NCBI RefSeq assembly: GCF_019578655.1
Contig: NC_063257.1
Coordinates: 29,874,362-29,938,361 of the forward strand
DNA length: 64,000 nucleotides
Source: Ricinus communis
Taxonomy: Eukaryota; Streptophyta; Magnoliopsida; Malpighiales; Euphorbiaceae
Reading direction: 5' to 3'
Shown here piece by piece: positions 44,395 to 55,957 of the stretch (position 1 is its first letter; each line of letters starts with the position of its first letter). The notes under the pieces are model-generated. The model had not been told where the DNA came from. It worked only from the letters and a program-made list of their open reading frames with translations, and did not search any database. A program made the position numbers and the translations under genes.

Positions 44395-44805
44395 AAGGCA
44401 TGACCACGCCTTTTTACAACTCTCCCAAAAGCGTTAACAGAATTTGTTACAAAAGCTCGTTTCTTATAAGGTATGACCATGCCTTGTTTCAAAACATCTT
44501 ATGTTTTATTCTAAATTTTACAGAAGCCCGTTTCTTATAAGGCGTGACCATGCTTTGCTTCAAAACATCTTCTGTTTTGTTTTAACGACTTCACTTGATT
44601 TTATAGAAGATCATTTCTTATAAGGCGTGACCACGCCTTGTTTCAAAACATCTTGTGTTTTGTTTTAACGACTTCACTTAATTTTACAGAAGATCGTTTC
44701 TTATAAGGTGTGACCATGCCTTGTTTCAAAACATCATCTATTTTGTTTTGACGTCTGCACTTAATTTTACAGAAGCTTGTTCCTTATAAGGCGTGACCAC
44801 GCCTT
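44395..44805 (+). repeat. Array of six hairpins, AAGGCGTGACCACGCCTT type, in about 80-bp units
   Basis: Copies: 44395-44412, 44468-44485, 44539-44556, 44622-44639, 44705-44722, 44788-44805. The inverted halves AAGGCGTG/CACGCCTT close on a two-base AC. Most are followed by GTTTCAAAACATCTT.TTTTG. The last four start-to-start distances are 83 bp. The same hairpin lies in both LTRs (37794-37811, 48099-48116). Confidence 0.92.
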
Positions 44806-44901
44806 GTTTCAAAATATCTTCTATTTTGTTTTGACGTTCATTTTGACTTCTCCATTTCATTTCCTTTATTTTTTTATTATTTATTTTATTTTTCTTATTT
44901 A

Positions 44902-44918
44902 TTATATATATATATAAA
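44902..44918 (+). promoter_or_regulatory. Possible internal TATA promoter for ORF3
   Basis: ATATATATATATATAAAGAA lies about 115 bases before the ORF3 ATG (45030). An AT run could mimic it, but the - strand fragment at 24.0 kb has a clear TATA box at the same place relative to its short ORF. Confidence 0.4.
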
Positions 44919-45029
44919 GAAAGAAGGAAAGTTTGCAACAGCCACCATCGTTTTCTTTATCTTTCTTTTGCAGCAGTAGCCACTATTCATTTCCCTCTTC
45001 TTCGCCCAAACACCTAACAATCACTGATC

Positions 45030-46388
45030 ATGGTGCATCTTAAGACTACCGCTCGAAAGAGGACCTCAACACGTCGACAAAGTAAAGGGACACCTTCCAA
45101 TCCCGGCGATGCGATAATTCGCCAAGAAGAAAAAATGACAGCAGTCCCTCCACCCAACCCTGGCGAAGCAGTTCCTCCTTCTGAAACGACAACAGTCCCT
45201 CCACCCAATCCTGAAGCAGTTCCTCGTCCAGATGCAGATGCAATAGCCTCGCCCGATGCCGACACGACAGTTCATCAAGAAAAGAAAATGACAGCAGCCA
45301 CTCGGGACGACGGCAAAGCCACATTTAGGCGAACTCGCTTAGGAAAAGGGAAAGTTGTTCTACCACCATCAGAAGCCGAATTAACTGGGTTTTTAAAATT
45401 CACTACCAAAGCCCAAAAGAACAGGTATGCGGATGTACGAACGTGAACAATTAACCCAGGTAAGTATGTCGATACTCATTCTCTAGAAAAACTGAATATT
45501 AAGGAGGATTTCGATGCTATGATAGCTAGTCTGTTGTGGAAAACTTTAGTAACTATTAAATACCCCACATTTGTTGAGTTGATTAGAGAATTCTACACAA
45601 CCTTTCAGTTTGAAATACCTGAGAATTTCATTTTTGATAGTCTTGGAGTTGTGCGATATCGACTCCTAGGCAATGAATTTAAGCAATCAATCACTGAATT
45701 TAATTTGGCCCTAGGATTTGTTGATACTGGATTTTTCCTAACCAATCAATACAAGAGCTCTGTTATAGAATTTGTTGATAATTTTGATCAGGCAAAACTC
45801 TAGAAGATCATGTCTTTTGACCCCATGCATTATGATCCTAGCAACTTTAAAGGTGTGTATCTTAATAAACCTGAATGGGTTTACATGCAACGATTTTTAG
45901 CATTCAGCTTCTCTGGTAGAAAAGACACACGACAAATGTATGTATAAAAGTTGAAATTTATTTTATTTGGTCCATGTTGCATGAAAACACAATCAATTTA
46001 GGTTTTTGGTTAGCTTCACAATTCAAATTTGTGTTGACTCGTAAAAAGCATGTATGTTTAGGCTTTTTAATTACTCACTTGGCTGTTCGCCTTCGATTGC
46101 TTGATCTTTATAGTACTAACTTACATATTGCTTATGAGATGGAACCATTGGACATAGCTTGTTTGATGAAGATGCACGTGCTTGTGGAGAATAATGGGGT
46201 GTACTCTTTCCAAAAGCCTTCTCCGCACAGCCAAGGCGATCCTCCAAGATCTAGGAAATGCTTGACCAACAAGCAATCTTCATGACCCAGAGGATTCAAC
46301 TGAACCAGATTTTGAAGCTCGTTTGGAAAAGATGGAACAAAATATTTCAAAGATGGAGAGAAATTTAGACTCCTTGATGAAGCACTAG
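45030..46388 (+). pseudogene. ORF3, Athila ORF1/env-position protein, broken
   Basis: ATG 45030 opens MVHLKTTARKRTSTRRQSKG, a basic head, then Pro-rich repeats (VPPPNPGEAV, VPPPNPEAV). The conserved part starts near 45370 with ELTGFLKFTTKAQKNRYADV; TGA 45444-45446 interrupts it. It continues SLLWKTLVTIKYPTFVELIR, EFYTTFQF and VRYRLLGNEFKQSITEFNLA with LGFVDTGFF, the pattern of the Athila ORF-1 family. Later parts are in several frames, with an acidic coiled-coil end (EARLEKMEQNISKMERNLDS) before TAG 46386-46388. No signal peptide or membrane segment is visible, so an envelope role is not supported here. Confidence 0.75.
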
Positions 46389-46505
46389 GGAGTTCTACCC
46401 CCCTTTCCACCGTCACCATAGATTACTCAATCCAAGTGGCTCACAAATCAAGGGAGTATCACATCTCTTTTCATTTATTTTGAGAGCCATTTTCTTTTTT
46501 ATACA

Positions 46506-46540
46506 TTGAGGACAATGTATAGTTTAGGTGTGGGGAAGGA
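46506..46540 (+). other. Upstream copy of the polypurine-type motif
   Basis: TTGAGGACAATGTATAGTTT then AGGTGTGGGGAAGGA. It resembles the motif at 47847-47880 and lies 1341 bases upstream. Confidence 0.75.
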
Positions 46541-47156
46541 ATATGATAATTACATAATTTCCTTTTCTTTTTGAAAATATTTTTTTATGCTTAGAATTAT
46601 GTATGCTTTAATTCATATGTGCTGATTTTTCTTTTGCAACCTTGAGTTTTATTTTGATAACCTAGAATACCATGTAAGTTAGAGATACATTTTTTATTTG
46701 AGTTTTAATACATGAAAGGGATAAGCATGATCAGTGTTTCTTTCAAATTATCTGATGGTATCTCATTAGTTTATTGATTGAAAAATGCGCAAGACTTGAT
46801 ACAAATTTGAAATTCAAGTGAGCTTTTGAGCCAAAGAGTAATTCATTATATTTTGCTCTAATTTTTTGTTGGGTGTTATCAAACTTAGTATGATTATTCT
46901 AGAAGTTGCTTTTGAATGCATGTTGAGACCATATCCTTGGATTGATGCTTTAATATGAAAAGAGCAATTAGGATTAACCTATTCTTAGACTCTTAAAATA
47001 CCTACCTTGTTGATTTCCTTTTTAGTTAGCCACTTTGAGCCTATTTTTCATTTTTTTTCTTTTTTTTAACACATGCTGTTTAACCCAAGACCATTCATTT
47101 GCTACCCCTATTTTTCTACTCTTGTCAAGACAAGAAGGGAAGTGTTGCATGGTACA

Positions 47157-47230
47157 AATGAAAAAAAAAACCAAAAAAAAAAAAAGAAAGAGGGAAAGAA
47201 AATGAAGAAAGGGAGAGAAAGAAAGTTGAT
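47157..47230 (+). repeat. A/G-rich tract
   Basis: About 74 bases almost entirely purine, between the two polypurine-type motifs. The two gag-protease elements have similar tracts at the equivalent place (28697-28752, 62937-63022). Confidence 0.85.
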
Positions 47231-47846
47231 ATCTATTCCTTTCATGAAAGAGGAGAACTGAAGAAGTATTCATCAAATATACTGAATTAAATTGTTATAT
47301 GTTACTCTTCCTAAGTTCTTAGTGTTCATATAAAATGTGGGAATAAATTTCAACTTTAAAAATTTTTTGTAGTATGTTTCGTGGTGATGTGGCATAAGTT
47401 ATCATGCAGGAACTTAACCTTTTTGTCTTGATTGTGAAACACTTTAATTTTTCCTTTTATCATACTCTTTCCTAAGCCCCATTACAACCCTTGTAAAGTC
47501 CCTTTGATTTTTGCATCTAATTTATGTGTAGTGGTGGAGACTTGATTCATTAGCAAGCTTATGGTAATAACATGCTATGTTTTGATTCTGAGAGTAAATG
47601 CACCCTAAACACTTTGAGTATATTGAGTGAAACCATGTTAAGGTGTTAAGTCTTGTTGCTTTGATTTTGATGAATTAGTGAGATACTTGTTCTTTTTACA
47701 AAATTTATCCTATAAGTGCTACTCTCTTGATTATCATTATTATTCAACTCATTGATGTATGTTTAACTTATTTGGTATTTGTGGATATTAAAAGAGATGA
47801 AAAGGAAGTAGAGAAGAGAATTGGTATGTTAAATTGAGGTATATGC

Positions 47847-47880
47847 TTGAGGACAAGCATAAATTAGGTGTGGGGGAATT
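47847..47880 (+). promoter_or_regulatory. Polypurine tract before the 3' LTR
   Basis: TTGAGGACAAGCATAAATTA then GGTGTGGGGGAATT ends exactly where the LTR TGATAG begins. Confidence 0.8.
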
Positions 47881-49302
47881 TGATAGGTCATTAATAGTTA
47901 TATTTATTGTGTTTAATTCCCTTACTATTTGATTGAATAATGCACTTAATTGTGGAAATTTTGTTTATTCTGACCTAGGTGATGAAATATCAAGGATTGA
48001 GCAGAATTCAACCTAAAAACATGTTTTAAGTCATCACTTGCTAGAAACCAAGTCTTTTGGAGGAAGAGTAAAAATCTGTACAAAAGATCATTGTCAATAA
48101 GGAGTGACCACGCCTTACAATCCGTGAGCTGCTGAAACTTGCAGAAGAGAGCTTCGAATTTTTCAAGATACATTCGTGGTGGGCCCACTTTTATATAATC
48201 TCCTCTCTTTTTGGAAGTGCTGGATAAAGAGAACTTTCTTCCATGTATTTATGATTTTAATTTGTTTAGATTACTCTTTATCTTATCCTTCCTTATAGGT
48301 ATAAGATCATATAAGAAATTTATGTCTTTTTTATAAGGATTCTCTTATTAGGTTTTAGGTTTAACTTCCTATATAAGGAGGCTAGTTCTACTAAGTAAAG
48401 AACGGCTGAGTACTTTGAGATTATTATTATTTTTCTTCTATCTTCTTCTATCTTTTCTGTAAATTTTTATTCTACCATGAGTGGCTAAGTTTTTAGTTTC
48501 TGATTCAAGAGTGAATAAATTCCAATTGTAATTTTGTGAGGCTTTGTGCTTAATAGAATTCTTCTTTAATTCAAGTATTTTTTATTTCTTGTTTTTATTA
48601 TTTATGAATGTTTGATATTAATTGAACTGGCGACTTAACTTTGATATTGATTTTCTATTACTAAACTTTGAGTTTGTGATCCGTAATTGTCATGAACGAT
48701 TGACACAAGTAGCAAGGAGCTGGCTCATGTATGTGTGATTGCGGCCTTTTCGAATTACATAGCTTGCACGATAGGCTCTAGGGAAATAAAGGAACAAGGT
48801 TAATTCAATTGCAGCTATATCAATTAATTAATGTTGGTTTAGTCCTTCTCATTATTCTTAATGCTATCATTAAGTTGATATGGAATGCTATCGTGCCTAG
48901 TTGACTAATAGTAAGTTTTGATTTGGATGTTGGGTTTGAGTCAATTATTTTAAGGGAATTTAACTTGTTGCGGCTTTTCCGAACAAGTAGACTAAGTACT
49001 TGAATAGAAAAATTGATATTTAAGCCTATGATCATGATTATAATTGGATGCAATTAATACTCTTGAATTGAAAATTTGTTAAGATTGATTTTTATTCACT
49101 TTAATATTCAGCCTTCATTATTTTCTGTTTATTTATAATTTTGATTCAAACATTCAAACCCTCCCCCCCCCCCCCTCGGCGTTTTTATTTTACTTTGAGA
49201 AGCTATCCACATTGGTTCCCTTGGGATTCGATCTGGTTTCACTATTTCTACAAGTTAGTTTAGGAAAATCAGCAATTTATTTTGAAGGGCTTCGACAACC
49301 CG

Positions 49303-49306
<4 letters not shown>
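47881..49306 (+). repeat. 3' LTR of the Athila-like element
   Basis: It aligns end to end with 37576-38993. Its hairpin has one substitution (AAGGAGTG), the TATA box is kept, and the C run near 49160 is longer. It ends in TTCA at 49306. Confidence 0.9.

Positions 49307-49377
<71 letters not shown>
49307..49377. repeat. (TA)n microsatellite at the 3' edge of the insertion
   Basis: A run of about 71 bases beginning with the TATAT target duplication; it is much longer than the 25-base run on the 5' side. Confidence 0.95.
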
Positions 49378-49380
<3 letters not shown>

Positions 49381-52300
49381 CAAATCCTATTTCAGATATT
49401 AAGTATAGACTTAATGTATTTCATGCTTTGTAGAATGAATCTCATTTGCTTTTACCTTTTTTATTATATGATATTGTAAGTATATAAAATATTTAATAAT
49501 TTCATAGAAATATTGATGATAAGATTATTATCATAATTAATTGTTTTTAGTTTTTAATAATAGTTAGTGTTGTTATAAACAAATCTTAACTAAAATTAAA
49601 GTGATATTATATCTATTGTTACTAAAAAATAATTTTTGAAATTAAAATATGTTAATTAAATAATTTAGAATTTTGATTAATATATATCAAATTTATATGT
49701 AACATATATTTTTTACTATATATTTATTAAGAGTTCTCTTTATGATGATTTTAAATTTTTTTAAAATAAAATTGACGTATATGTAAAATAAATTGTATTC
49801 TTACTAAATTCAGCATGATATAAATTTAATTTTTAATTTAACATGAATGATTCATAATATTTTTTTTTAAATCTAATTTTTGTTAACATATACCATTTGT
49901 ATATGAAAGTATACAATTTCCTACATTTTTGCAGAAAATATATACAACTCTTTTGGATTTTATGTTACTTCTAACTTTTAGATTTGATCTTCGAGAATCA
50001 ACAAAAAATCCTTTAAACTGATATAAAACTTCTCTAATGGTGTTGATTTATCAAGTCTCACTCCATATTGATAAAATAAATTAAAAATCTATTGAAACAA
50101 AGCTTACTTTTGTTCACAATTAGATTTTTTTATAAAGAAATAAAAAAACACCTAATTTTTTTCGATTTGTTTGTATGTAATAGTCGATTTTAGTTTGAAA
50201 ATTGATTAGAAAAGTAATATAAATCTGATAGAATACTTTTGCGTTGTTTTTTGGAAGAAATCATTGAAGAGTTTAAGTATAGTTATTGGTGTAGATTTGA
50301 TTTCTATATAGAGTATGGTATAAATGATATTTTGAAAGTTGAATATAGTATTTTTAAAAGAATTCAAAAGATACTGTAAAAATGATATTTTTTATTATTT
50401 TTTATTATTTTTGAGATTTTCCCTTATATTGTTAAGTCTTCTTTAATGTAGGTGTTGGCACAATAATTATATTCTAGCCTAGGCCAATATTAATGGTGAC
50501 AAAGGTCCAGTCCATCAGCAAGCTCAAAATTTTAGTTAATTAATTAATTAATTAATCAATGATTGCAAAGATCAAAGTTGTAGAAGACAGAAAGTGGCAC
50601 AAGGTACGAGAGCAATAGTATTAGTTAGCATCAAGTAAATAACAGTTTGGCTCTCCAACTCCTCAAGTAAACAGAGATAAATGATATTTTAGTGTTGAAA
50701 AGGATAAGCATATCCACGAAGAAAGCGAAAATATAAGGAGGTCTATATATACTGAAGAACAATCAAACAACATGTATCAACAATCAACAATATTGCAACA
50801 TTCAAGACTACTCAGAATACAAATTCTTTGCAAATATTTTTCTTAGTTCCTTTCAAATTCCAATTCTTTATATTTATTTGTTATTCAACACCATTTGTTT
50901 ATGTAATTTCCAACAAATTTATTACAAGTTTTTCTACAACTTATTCATTTGCATTCATTCAGTGCTAATTACATCTAATTTTTATAGTATCATTTGAGGG
51001 TCTACTCAAATTGTCAAGATAGTTTAAGAACTCATAAATTATTTTGATGAGGAAGTCATTAAAAGCGCATTAAGTATATTTAGTCTATGGACCTATACAT
51101 GTGGAATACTCGGCTTTATTTTTCTTGAAACAGTAGGATAACACACTAGGACAAAGTTACTACCTACGTAACTACAAACTGAACCATCTCCATAAACTTC
51201 CCTCCATGATGTAACAATAGATCTAAATATATATCACACATTTTTGAAACATGAAGAAACAAAAAAAAAAAAAAAACACACAAATAAGGCTCACGGTACA
51301 AAACAATAATTTCAATGAAGTCACAACATAAAAAAAGAAGCCAAATACCCTTTAAAATAATATAGAATGCAGATGCAAGAACATTTTGTCAACCATTAAG
51401 TATTTATCTTATTCATTTTTAACTATTTTCATATTTAAAAAATCATATGTAACCCTATAAAAAAATCGAAACCCTAACATCACAAACACTATTATATCTT
51501 TGAAATTGAAACAACACACAAATTATAACAAAGAAATAACCAATTTGGGTCCACTGTGAAGACAAGAATAAGAACTTAATTACTTGAAAATGGCAGCAAA
51601 GTGGTCCACCGCCAATTAAATTAGGGTTCAACCACCAAAACGAACATAACAGCAACTTTAAATGAAAAACAAAGGTAAAAAGCTTCCTCCATATGGCAAG
51701 CACTTTCTCTTTTGGGAATACAAGGATAGAATAGTAGAAATTGGGATTCAATTTTAGTTTAGATGTTGTAATTAAGAAAAACATCAAAACAATATAGTTT
51801 TACTTTAAATAAAACTACATCATTCTGCTTCGCTGGAAAGAATGGTCTAAATCATTTGCCACGCTGGCATTTGTTTACCACAAACACATACACTGAACGA
51901 CGATTAAGGACACATGCATATTGTTTGTTTACTTAGGAACTAGGTGATTACAAAAGTAAAAGTAAGAGGACTACCAACAACGCAATTTATGTACAGGGAC
52001 CAAGTAAAATAAAATCGTATAGTATAGAGAGTCAAATATAGGATAGCCTTATCTATACTAAATTTCTATTTTGATTTATACATATATACACAGGCGCACA
52101 AAGTACTGGGTAACTAATAAAGTCACTTGATTTGAATTTAGAGAGAGCTAAGGACTATTTGGCTTTGATTGATAATACGACAACTGAATGGGTACCAGAA
52201 CTCATTACTATCATAAATATCAATTCAATTAAAAAATATATTCTAATTTTTCAAACTAGTTTTTACTGATAATTAATCATTAATTATAATTTTTAGGATG

Positions 52301-52600
52301 AAAAGAAGTCAAAATTTTTTAAAAAATTAAAGAGAAATTAAGTTTTAAAGTAGATATATGAAAATAGACGCTCTAAGAAAATCTCAGCCTAATTCTTATT
52401 TATATCAGGTGTATACACCGCAATGAATAGTAGAGTGACACGTATCTAATAATATTTTACACTTTAATATTAGATAATTGATACATACTTAATTATTCAA
52501 GTTAATAATTTATTAATTTGATGGGAACATATATCTAGACTGAATAAAAATTTTCCAAATCAGCATAAATTAAAGTAAGATAAAAATAAAAGCAATTCAT
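49378..52600. other. AT-rich intergenic DNA
   Basis: No gene was recognised. A GTCTATATATAC TATA-like site (near 50741-50752) with a following CAACA-rich leader could be an LTR or promoter remnant. An ATTAATTAATTA cluster lies near 50535-50556 and a 17-A run near 51259-51275. Confidence 0.5.
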
Positions 52601-52724
52601 GATCTTTATTCTAGAGAAGAGAAAAAAAACAAAACAAAAAAGCAAATCTCATACAACTTATTGGAACATGAAGTGAAAGCATGTAGAATGAAAACAAGCC
52701 ATGTAGTTAGGAACACGAAAGCAA

Positions 52725-55700
52725 TCAACAACATCTTTTTGGGATGCAAAGATGGCCAGTCATGTGCCAGCTTTCACCTCCATCAGGATATGCATAAGGG
52801 CATGACGGGGTGTAGGAATCGGTTAAATGCATGTTCCATTCTGCATTCGGATCCTCAGTTGAAAACATAGTCCAAGTAGGAGTGGAATTCTCATATCTAC
52901 TATGTGTGATGCGATTAAACTTCTTCACATCCTTGTTCTTATTTATATCACTAGGATCAATATCAACAACGAATAAATCTCCATAAGGCCTCACGGAATG
53001 CAAAAAGAGAGGTAAAGAAATTGGATCAACAGACACTGCAGCAAGATCTGAAGTCACAGCAATGCTCATTCCATCTGGACTGAAAAATGGATGGTTCACA
53101 TGTCCTGCAAGATCATCTCCACTTTTTATTACTCTTATTACCACGGAAGGATCATTGACCTTCACTAGAAATACTGCAAAATATCCTGGATCGAGACCAT
53201 TATCCGAATCTGGTGCATCTTTAGGCTTATCGCGAGTTGACGAGAATACTATCCAATCTCCCCTTGGAGACCATTGGCAATGTGTGTCCGTCCAAGGTCC
53301 ATTTGTTAGCCTCGTTATCTTTCCATCCCCAAACTCCCCTACTTTTGCATCCTCCATTATGTATAGATTTTTATATTGCTTATCTCCTCCATCTCTTGTA
53401 GATCGAAAAACTAATTTTGTCCCTATTACAATTTTCAATCCAAATATTAGAATTACATTATAGTCCATGCCCTTTCCAATTCAAAACGATTATAATGAAC
53501 AATTCTTACTAAGAATTGGTGAATAATTCCTGTATAAAGAATGCTTTTATGTAATGGGACTCATCATTAAGTTAAAATAATCTTGGTGACCAGCATATCA
53601 GCTTTATAAGGAGCATATTTTATTTGGAAAATAATGCATCACAATGAACAATTAAAAAGCTAGTTACCATCTGGACTAGTGGATGGAAAAGCATTATTGA
53701 ATCCTCTTGTGAGCTGTCGACGCCGTCGTGCACCACTAGCCACATTGGGGATGGCGCAGATTTGCAGTGTCTGGCCAGCGTTAAAAGAAGGTCCCATGCA
53801 TACATAGAGTGTATCATCTTGTGGATTTTGGCTCCAAACTGGTGAGAAGATATTGTCTGGGCCTTTCGTCTAGATAAAACATCAATTACATACCGTATAA
53901 AGTACGAAAACAATATTAATTCTTGTAATATATAGCATACCTCGAAAACAATGCGCATTCCATCGCTATCAGCTACCCACACGGCTTTGAACTCATTGTC
54001 AACGAATGCAAGCTTGGAGCCATCTTTGGAAAATGTTGGAAAAACACCCGACACCCTAAACAGTCCTACATCTGGATATGGAGATTTGAGCTTATGGAAA
54101 TGTCTTTGGATATCATCTCCACTCTGCGCAATTAACAATCGGCTTAGCATATGGCTGTAATTAAAGGAGCGCTCAATAAAGTGCATTCGTTAGTGTAATA
54201 CATACCTTGAGAAGCTCGCTTTTGCAGCGATGGTAACCTATGCGCTTCCCACCATCTATTACAAAAGGGTTGAAATGGTCAGCCTTTGGTCTGGTCTTTT
54301 GAGTGATTTGTATGGATTGTTGTGGTGCTGTTGAATCAAAAATCTCAATGTGCCGATACTGTGCTTCTACGCGAATGTCATTGAACTTTGGTTTCTGACG
54401 TATAGTTGCCACTGCCACTTTAGTGGCATTAATGGCTGCCGGAGTTATGGCATCAATTCCATCTGGAGTAACCCGAAGGGTTTCTGATGTTTCACCATTG
54501 CTGATGTCGGCTCGAAACACACTCCAAAATTCTCCGACCTTTCTATGGAAAAATATAATATTGTCACTACCCCATGTTGGCCATCCACCATTTTTTATAA
54601 CTCTCATGCGTCCTAAGGGGGGCTTCTCTACGTTCATCACATAAATGTCAGTTTGTAGATCTTCAATCTCGCCATTCCAGCCCTTTCCTTGGAATGACGC
54701 CACTGCTACCTTTCTTCCAGAAGGTGATACAGATGGGCTTAAATCATTTACTCCTGTTTGATCAAGCAGATAAGGGGAAAATCAAATCAAATTTCTGTAT
54801 TGCATTCCTGTCGTTGAAACTTGTACTTCAGGTTATTGTATTGTCTTTAGTCTTGAAGTTTCTTTTCTTTTTTTTCCACTGCTACATTTTCTATTTACAT
54901 TAAGACAGTAAATAATGGCAGCTGAACGTATTTTATAATTTTATAATACACAAAGTCAGCATGAAAAGCTAAATATTATCTATTGATGGTCGAGTGGCTA
55001 CGCTCCCCACTCCATTATTTTCCGCTTGATTCCGAAGACCAAACAAATCTTTGATTTTTTTTTCATTTTAAACTAAAGAAAATTACTTTATAATATATTT
55101 TCTTGTTAGAAGAAAAACAAAAGAATATGAACTGATCTCTTTCTGAGGTCAACTTGCAAGTTTTCTTTCGCTGTCATTTTTATGTTTTGTATTTGAATTC
55201 TTTTAGTGATCATTAGTGAAATCTATATTTCCTATTTCTGTTTACTAAGGAAATAAAAGAAAACTCAATAAAAATAAAATTTAAATCCTATAAATGTTTC
55301 ATATATTGAAAATATAAATTCGAAAAGTAACCTGGTGGGGTGAGGCGCTCAGTTCTTCCGGTCCTAAGATTGGTTTTATAAACGACAGTCCAAGGCTGAC
55401 GACGGTCCTTTGACGGGTCCTTGGTGGTGACATGTATAAGAGAGTAATCAACAATACGATTACCAATCTTATAACCACCGGCAATGCAACCGCTGTCTTC
55501 CATGCGGACTACATCGAATGTGCCATAGACATCAGCGAAACTGAAGACTTTAACACTGGGTCGGTTGTCGTTAAAGCGAAGAGCAATCTGAAGTGTCTCA
55601 AGGTTGTTATCTCGTTCAGAGACGAAGATCAAGCCTGTTAGACGACCCGAATCAACATCAGCTTCTTTGGCTTCGGAAGCCAATATTGGGCGCTTGATAA

Positions 55701-55875
55701 TGGTCTTGAGAGCCTCTGGGGGAATAATTTGGCAGTTGTAATTGTAGGATAATCCATCAGTCATGTGTAGCTCATCCTGCCTTGATCTTGGTGGAACCGA
55801 ACAAGAGAATATGTCCAGTGGCACAGGTGGTCTATAGGTTGCGAAGAAGGCAATGCTACCTCTCTTCTCTGCCAT
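52725..55875 (-). CDS. TolB/DPP6-N-like beta-propeller protein, five exons, complete
   Basis: Exons in order of translation: 55875-55332, 54753-54206, 54123-53941, 53869-53668, 53422-52725. All four introns have GT/AG ends and phases agree; the 2175-base CDS gives 724 residues. The start MAEKRGSIAFFATYRPPVPL is the first ATG after a TATTTATA box about 75 bases upstream. The protein has WD40-like PD40 repeats of the TolB/DPP6 N-terminal type: LSPSVSPSGRKVAVASFQGK, FPTFSKDGSKLAFVDNEF, STSPDGTKLVFRSTR, CQWSPRGDWIVFSSTRD and HPFFSPDGMSIAVTSD. The Arabidopsis relatives are annotated DPP6 N-terminal domain-like; no catalytic peptidase domain follows, so it is more likely a binding or scaffold propeller. 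No signal peptide is evident. It shows no lesion and is the only complete gene here. The biochemical role is unknown. Confidence 0.93.
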
Positions 55876-55943
55876 CTTCCTTTTATTTTTTTCTAATTAT
55901 TATTACTATTGACTCAGAATACACTCCATGGTATTCAGAAGAC

Positions 55944-55957
55944 TGATATAAATAGAT
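55944..55957 (-). promoter_or_regulatory. TATA-like box of the beta-propeller gene
   Basis: The - strand reads CTATTTATATCAG, about 70-80 bases before the ATG at 55875. Confidence 0.5.

Larger units (their letters stand above)
46389..47846 (+). other. Long 3' noncoding region of the Athila-like element
   Basis: AT-rich sequence without a recognisable ORF between ORF3 and the LTR. It contains an upstream polypurine-type motif (46506-46540) and an A/G-rich tract (47157-47230). Confidence 0.75.
37576..49306 (+). mobile_element. Full-length Athila-like Ty3 retrotransposon (inactive)
   Basis: Structure: 5' LTR 37576-38993, tRNA-Asp primer site 38998-39015, gag, protease, RT, RNase H and integrase to 44215, two-hairpin motif, hairpin array, TATA box, ORF3 (45030-46388), two polypurine-type motifs, 3' LTR 47881-49306. 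LTRs begin TGATAG and end in TTCA. The five-base target duplication is TATAT (37571-37575 and 49307-49311), within a TA repeat. The LTRs look roughly 5 percent different by eye (not computed). Stops and frameshifts in every ORF and an internal integrase deletion make it non-autonomous. Confidence 0.93.

Noticed and set aside
44395..44805. Regularly spaced hairpin repeats that resemble a CRISPR array
   Set aside because: The spacers are themselves repeated (GTTTCAAAACATCTT.TTTTG), the context is a plant retrotransposon, and the hairpin is also in the LTRs.
45014..45324. Three - strand open frames opposite ORF3
   Set aside because: They are shadows of the Pro-rich ORF3 head and have no known motif.
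45030..46388. ORF3 as a true envelope glycoprotein
   Set aside because: No signal peptide, membrane segment or cysteine-rich surface part is visible; the match is to the Athila ORF-1 family pattern.
49212..49479. Open frames of Ile-Tyr repeats
   Set aside because: They are the translation of a TA microsatellite.
50450..51000. Possible isolated LTR or pararetrovirus fragment around a TATATATAC site
   Set aside because: No TG/CA ends, primer site or coding motif could be tied to it.
53062..53463. 133-codon + strand frame inside the beta-propeller gene
   Set aside because: It is antisense to exon 5 and the adjoining intron; the - strand gene explains the open frame.
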